From Flavobacterium hibisci (lineage in GTDB: Bacteria > Bacteroidota > Bacteroidia > Flavobacteriales > Flavobacteriaceae), in contig NZ_JAIQDW010000011.1 in assembly GCF_020026925.1 (NCBI RefSeq), positions 62,001-126,000 on the forward strand: DNA of 64,000 nt. The letters are read 5' to 3'. The notes below the pieces were generated by a model. That model did no database searches, was not told the origin of the DNA, and saw only the letters and a list, made by a program, of their open reading frames with translations. Below, in pieces: positions 60,801-64,000 of the stretch. A program made the position numbers and the translations under genes. Positions within the stretch are counted from its first letter, which is position 1, and each line of letters begins with the position of its first letter.

Positions 60801-61795
60801 TCTATAAAAACAAAGGAAATCAGGTGCTTTCGGGCAATATTACATTGGCTTTTGATGATTCAAAAATGGATTTGCTTTCGGCTACACCTTCGGCTGATAC
60901 TGAAACAACCAATAATTTAGAGTGGAATTACAATGGTTTACTTCCTTTTGAAAGCCGTACAATCGATTTGGAATTCAATGTAAATAGTCCGGTAGAAACT
61001 CCGACGGTAAATAATGGAGATATATTTAACTTTACAGTTGCTATAACACCCGTTGCCGGAGATGAATCACCTGCGGACAATAGTTTTACGTATCATCAAA
61101 CCGTTGTAGGCTCATTTGATCCTAACGATATTACGTGTCTGGAAGGCGAGAGCGTTTCTCCAAGTACAATTGGTGAATACCTGCATTATATTGTCAATTT
61201 TGAAAATACCGGAACGTATGAAGCTGAGAATATAGTAGTGAAAATTGCTGTTGATGAAAGCAAATACGACATTAGTTCTCTACAGCTGTTAAATTCATCA
61301 CATTCTTCCAAGACCGTTATTCACGGAAATATTGTTGAATTTGTTTTTGACAAAATCCATTTGGCTGCTTCTTCAACTTCCAAAAAGAAAAACCCTGTAG
61401 GTGGTCACGGAAATATTTTGTTTAAAATAAAAAGCGCAGATGATCTTCTGAATGGTGATTTCGTAGACAAAACGGCTAATATCTTTTTTGATTACAATGC
61501 ACCAATTGAAACCAATAAAGCTGAAACTGTTTTTGAATCATTAGGAAATAAGGATTTTGAAGTTGATAAAAGTATTTCACTATATCCTAATCAAACTAAA
61601 GGCAATGTAAATGTCAACTGTGATACTATTATAAAATATATTGAACTGTTTGATGTTCAGGGAAGACTGCTTCAGACTTCAATTGAAAATGATACTACTG
61701 CTAAGTTGGATATTTCGAATAAGCCAAACGGACTTTACTTTGTCAGAATCACTACTGAAAAAGGAGTCAAAGTAGAAAAATTAATTAAGGAATAA
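57809..61795 (+). CDS. Leucine-rich-repeat surface protein with type IX sorting signal
   Basis: A 1328-residue protein. Signal peptide (MQRKILLFVLLLTTIVKAQ), a Bacteroidota LRR N-terminal module (PDANFKAKLLEADVTNSIALNSAG with DANNNGEID), then 34 LRRs of about 21 residues with the CSxN(x)LTxLDVSxLTNL pattern (residues 92 to about 827). A cap (LAYICADD) follows, then DUF7619-like beta-rich modules, and a type A sorting domain at the end (SLYPNQTKGNVNV, FDVQGRLLQTS, KPNGLYFVRITTEKGVKVEKL). Surface protein, likely for protein binding; follows the LytTR pair. Confidence 0.9.
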   Translation: MQRKILLFVLLLTTIVKAQNVAVPDANFKAKLLEADVTNSIALNSAGISIKIDANNNGEIDTNEALAVYQLKVSNSGILNLTGIASFTNLKNLDCSNNILLNLDVTALTNLTNLNCSANYLTAFNVSTLTNLVNLFLDQNRLTSLDVSGLSNLKILFCSNNKLTSLNVNGSTSVKTLFCSSNELTSLDLAGLTSLELLLCETNKLTNLNLNGLTNLKSLICSYNNLAILNLNGLTNLDSLECNYNLLTSLDVSSLSKLTKLDCFYNQITSLDLSNTTLLTELSCGENHITTLNLSGLSNLKTLACSYLPNNLIINGSNLTALKTFQYTGSNSDLTLNGFPAIENFNLNLSPANITLNVSGLNTLANINLFNNQTTSFTVNGSGTTHIKSINCSNGKLTSLNLNGLNNLASLNCSNNKLTSLSLTNLTSLTSLNFSLNKITNIDLSSVPNLKYLDCNNNVLGSLDVSGLTNLEYLDCSNHISTTTIGNQITSLAVGGLTKLKYLDCSNYGYNGVLGALGNVITSLDVNNLTLLEQLKCSKNRLPSLIVNGLTNLTTLDCSYNLLTSLDLIGLTQLTNLNYAHNQLSNLNMIGLINIKELDCSYNTISTLNVLGMPNITTLNCSFNALTTLNLSGLSQLTKLHCGNNLLTSLDVNTFTNLTNLSCNNNKLTTLDVNNLTNLDYLQCGANKLSGLNVNNLTKLTNLHCSGNELTNLDVSNLTSLLYLGCSVNQLTALDLSGLTNLLDIECRNNQLTNIDITTLSNLRSIDCRYNQITNLNVANCPALNTVSCTNNQITTLDVSSLKNLSNLYCANNLLTNLFMKNGRSETLDFSGNPGLAYICADDAQMAYVQSQLNSMGMTATVANSYCSFTPGGQHNTVVGTTIFDGNNNGCNLNDPLHPNIRIDINDGTTTGSAFTNTDGTSTFYTQAGTYSIFPNIENAGAFNISPASATIDFTDNNYNTNYQSFCLSANGVHPDVEIVISPITPARPGFDSAYRIVYKNKGNQVLSGNITLAFDDSKMDLLSATPSADTETTNNLEWNYNGLLPFESRTIDLEFNVNSPVETPTVNNGDIFNFTVAITPVAGDESPADNSFTYHQTVVGSFDPNDITCLEGESVSPSTIGEYLHYIVNFENTGTYEAENIVVKIAVDESKYDISSLQLLNSSHSSKTVIHGNIVEFVFDKIHLAASSTSKKKNPVGGHGNILFKIKSADDLLNGDFVDKTANIFFDYNAPIETNKAETVFESLGNKDFEVDKSISLYPNQTKGNVNVNCDTIIKYIELFDVQGRLLQTSIENDTTAKLDISNKPNGLYFVRITTEKGVKVEKLIKE
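58082..60290 (+). repeat. 34 tandem LRR units (about 63 bp each)
   Basis: Each unit begins at a C-x-x-N step and has 21 residues; two units (about 20 and 19) have extra 8-11-residue insertions. The Cys is kept in most units, giving a CC-type ladder. Confidence 0.8.
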
Positions 61796-61821
61796 ATTTA
61801 GGTACATTATTTATTCTGCTT

Positions 61822-61862
61822 AAAAGCCTTTCAAAGTCCGGAGATTTTGAAAGGCTTTTTTT
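61822..61862 (+). terminator. Terminator after the LRR gene
   Basis: AAAAGCCTTTCAAA (61822-61835) pairs perfectly with TTTGAAAGGCTTTT (61846-61859), followed by T. Confidence 0.9.
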
Positions 61863-61960
61863 ATTATCTGAAATTATGAAAAGGTTCCATGATATCTTTT
61901 TCAAGGTGTTAAAGCTAAGTGATTTAGCTTAACAGCTTGATATCTATTGAATTGTTATGC

Positions 61961-62833
61961 CTAAATCAAATTTTTAGAGACAAACTCGGAACTTGTTTTA
62001 ACAGATTCCATTGGATTTGGAGAGTAATTTGTTTCCTGTTCCACAAAAAAGTGCTGCATTCCGGATAGTTTGGCCTGTGCGAATATGTCTTTAAAGTTGA
62101 TGCTTCCTTCTCCAACTTCCGTATTCCATTCTGCTTTGGATTTGTCCATGTCTTTTACGTGCCACATCGTAAATCGTCCCGGATTCGCTTTAAACATTTG
62201 CAAAGGATCATTTCCTGAGCGAACTACCCAGTATAAATCCAGTTCAAAATCAACTAATTTTTTATCCGTTTCCTGCAATAAAATATCATATCCGGTTTGA
62301 TTTCCATGCTTTTTAAATTCAAAATCATGGTTATGATACGCTAATTTTAATCCTGATTGTTTGCATAAAACGGCTGCTTCATTTATTTTCTGGGCAATTC
62401 GTTTGTAACTGTCTAAATCACTTCTTAATTGTTCATCTAAATATGGAACCGTTATATACTCGCTTCCTAATTGATTGGCACCTTCAATACAGGCTTTTAG
62501 GAAATCGGCATTATTGTCTTTTATAAACGAATTAAAATCATAATGCCCGCTCGGTGCTTTAAGACCATTATCAGTCAATATTTTTTTGAAATCTTTTGCA
62601 GAAGTGCCAAAAAAACCTTTATCTGCAGAGAATCCATACGTTTCTACTTCTTTGTAGCCTGATTTAGATACATGTTCTAAAACTCCTTTTACATTTTTAG
62701 AAAAATCTTCTCTCAAAGTATACAGCTGAAGTCCGATATTTTTTGGCTTAGCCGAAAACGCAAGGGAAGGGGCAATTGCCAGTGCACCTAAAACCAACCC
62801 GCTGTTAATTATAAAATCTCTTCTCTTTATCAT
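61961..62833 (-). CDS. Sugar phosphate isomerase/epimerase-like TIM-barrel protein, Tat signal
   Basis: A 290-residue protein. The N-terminus MIKRRDFIINSGLVLGALAIAPSLAF is a Tat-type signal (RRDF). The rest is an AP-endonuclease-2 TIM barrel: GLQLYTLREDF, EVETYGFSADKGFFG, GHYDFNSF, YHNHDFEFK and a metal-ligand-like WHVKDMD. Relatives are xylose isomerase-like proteins of sugar catabolism. It is exported to the periplasm. 18 bp after the next gene. Confidence 0.85.
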   Translation of the reverse strand: MIKRRDFIINSGLVLGALAIAPSLAFSAKPKNIGLQLYTLREDFSKNVKGVLEHVSKSGYKEVETYGFSADKGFFGTSAKDFKKILTDNGLKAPSGHYDFNSFIKDNNADFLKACIEGANQLGSEYITVPYLDEQLRSDLDSYKRIAQKINEAAVLCKQSGLKLAYHNHDFEFKKHGNQTGYDILLQETDKKLVDFELDLYWVVRSGNDPLQMFKANPGRFTMWHVKDMDKSKAEWNTEVGEGSINFKDIFAQAKLSGMQHFFVEQETNYSPNPMESVKTSSEFVSKNLI

Positions 62834-62851
62834 TGTTTTTACTTTATTAAG

Positions 62852-63742
62852 TTAGATGTCACAAATTGCAATTGCCTTTTTCAAAGAGGCTATTTTATCT
62901 TTTTGCAGCGGAATAAATTCCTGCCCTACAAATCCTGTAAAACCGGTATCTGCAATAGCTTTCATGATAGCGCTGTAATTGAGTTCCTGTGTTTCATCAA
63001 TTTCATTCCGGCCTGGAACTCCGCCTGTATGATAGTGGGCAATGTATTTATGATTTTCTCTAATGGTTCTGATAACATCCCCTTCGTCAATCTGCATGTG
63101 GTAAATATCATAGAGCAGTTTAAAATTTTCAGAGTTGATTCGTTTTGCCAATTCTACTCCCCAGTATGTTTTGCTGCATTGGTAATCTTTATGATTGATT
63201 TTACTGTTCAGTAATTCCATAACCAGGGTTACTTTATGCTTTTCTGCCAGTGGAATCAGTTTTTGTAAACCCAGGACACAGTTATTCCAGCCTTCTTCAT
63301 CGGTTTTTCCTCTTGTGTTGCCGCTAAAGCATATGAGGTTTTTGTAACCGGCCTGAGCTACCAGCGGAATCATTTCCGTATAATTTTTAATCAGCTGTTC
63401 ATGAAATTTCTGATCATTGAAACCGTCCACCAGATTTAATTCGGCACCATTACACATAGTCGAAACAAGATTGTGTTTTTTTAGTACCGGCCAGTCTTTT
63501 GGCCCAACCAGATCAATACCGGTTATTCCAATTTTTTTAGCTTCTGAACAAAGCGTTTCAATATCAAAATCATTAAAGCACCAACGCGCTACCGAATGAT
63601 TAATCCTTCCTTTCAGCATTGTATCTGATTTAGATTCTTCTTCAGGCTTAGCCAAAGCAAATAAATCCGCCGGAACTCCTAAGGTTACAGTCCCGGCAAG
63701 AATACCTTTTATAGCAGTCCTTCTGTTAAAAGTTGTACTCAT
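62852..63742 (-). CDS. Hydroxypyruvate isomerase-like TIM-barrel protein, Tat signal
   Basis: A 296-residue protein. Tat-type N-terminus (NRRTAIKGILAGTVTLG), then TIM barrel: HSVARWCFNDFDIETLCSEAKKIGITGIDLVGPKDWP, VMELLNSKINHKDYQC, LLYDIYHMQIDEGDVI, and FVGQEFIPL. Metal ligands are likely Glu in MELLN and His in YHMQ. Relatives include Hyi and Otn isomerases. Same strand as the MFS gene and the next isomerase. Confidence 0.87.
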   Translation of the reverse strand: MSTTFNRRTAIKGILAGTVTLGVPADLFALAKPEEESKSDTMLKGRINHSVARWCFNDFDIETLCSEAKKIGITGIDLVGPKDWPVLKKHNLVSTMCNGAELNLVDGFNDQKFHEQLIKNYTEMIPLVAQAGYKNLICFSGNTRGKTDEEGWNNCVLGLQKLIPLAEKHKVTLVMELLNSKINHKDYQCSKTYWGVELAKRINSENFKLLYDIYHMQIDEGDVIRTIRENHKYIAHYHTGGVPGRNEIDETQELNYSAIMKAIADTGFTGFVGQEFIPLQKDKIASLKKAIAICDI

Positions 63743-63764
63743 TATTTTTTTACTTTAAAAATAC

Positions 63765-64000
63765 TCAAATTTCATTTGCCAATTTGTTTTTATCCTTAAA
63801 TAAAAGCGCAAAAAGAAGGAATACACCAAATGCGATTCCGGCTGGTATAATCCATACCATCACCCAGTTGACCGCTCCTTCGACAGTTTTATAATTGTCC
63901 GTAATCCAGCCTGCAACTGCAAATCCAATCAACATTCCGATGCCATAAGTAGCGAGCGTAATCAAACCCTGAGCGGCGCTTTTGTATTTTTCGCCTGCTT
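63765..64000 (-). CDS. MFS permease, C-terminal part (gene continues beyond window)
   Basis: The frame is open to the window end. The visible residues (AGEKYKSAAQGLITLATYGIGM, then LIGFAVAGWITDNYKTVEGA, and a final helix PAGIAFGVFLLFALLF) are the last helices of a major-facilitator transporter, likely a nucleoside or sugar symporter. Only 78 residues are seen. The gene is upstream of the two isomerase-like genes on the minus strand, so it could supply their substrate. Confidence 0.8.
   Translation of the reverse strand, partial: AGEKYKSAAQGLITLATYGIGMLIGFAVAGWITDNYKTVEGAVNWVMVWIIPAGIAFGVFLLFALLFKDKNKLANEI

Overview
The window reads as chromosomal DNA of a Flavobacterium-like member of the Bacteroidota. 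The evidence is AT-rich sequence, promoters with the Bacteroidota -7 box TAnnTTTG instead of an E. coli -10, type IX secretion sorting domains, a PorP/SprF protein beside an SprB-repeat adhesin, TPR-containing sensor kinases, and a carotenoid operon with phytoene desaturase, phytoene synthase and beta-carotene hydroxylase. No rRNA, tRNA or CRISPR array was seen.

Layout. 0-3 kb: end of a siderophore ABC importer, a twin palindromic repeat, and two RNA-modification enzymes (TrmL, RluE-like). 3-12 kb: an SDR, a type IX-exported endonuclease/phosphatase-fold protein, a MepB-family protein, an ECF sigma factor overlapping an anti-sigma-like protein that ends in an outer-membrane barrel, and a PrcB-domain lipoprotein. 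12-15 kb: rmuC, a thioesterase, a VOC protein and a YceI protein. 15-20 kb: an epimerase divergent from a five-gene TetR-AarF-DUF2805-SDR-SDR operon. 20.3-23.2 kb: a small accessory patch with a REP-flanked tyrosine transposase (RAYT), a zinc-ribbon protein, a VOC gene and a broken monooxygenase gene. 23.3-29 kb: a minus-strand operon carH-like, crtI, crtB, crtZ, SRPBCC, photolyase, in which a B12-type light-sensing MerR regulator probably controls pigment synthesis and DNA photorepair. 30-36.4 kb: a complete RND efflux system. 36.5-41.7 kb: single small genes (an HExxH protein, VOC proteins, lipoproteins, YidD, a solitary HsdR_N nuclease-fold protein).

41.8-49.3 kb holds the most unusual locus. 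A tight six-gene minus-strand operon (DUF3892, DUF4236, Excalibur lipoprotein, TerB-like, four-TM coiled-coil protein, vWA-like lipoprotein) lies downstream of a TPR histidine kinase/response regulator pair. A 16-bp dyad, TTAYGG-N4-CCRTAA, sits 20-21 nt upstream of a TAnnTTTG box at the operon promoter, at the HsdR_N gene promoter and, degenerate in one arm, before a membrane protein gene at 48.3 kb. I infer one regulon, probably controlled by the neighbouring response regulator, and propose it as the best candidate for an undescribed envelope-stress or defence system. Its function is not shown by the sequence.

49.4-61.8 kb: a PorP/SprF protein with a giant PKD/SprB-repeat adhesin, then a LytS/LytTR-type two-component pair followed by a 34-unit leucine-rich-repeat surface protein. 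61.9-64 kb: two Tat-signal sugar isomerase-like TIM-barrel proteins and the end of an MFS permease, probably a sugar-uptake and catabolism operon that continues past the window.
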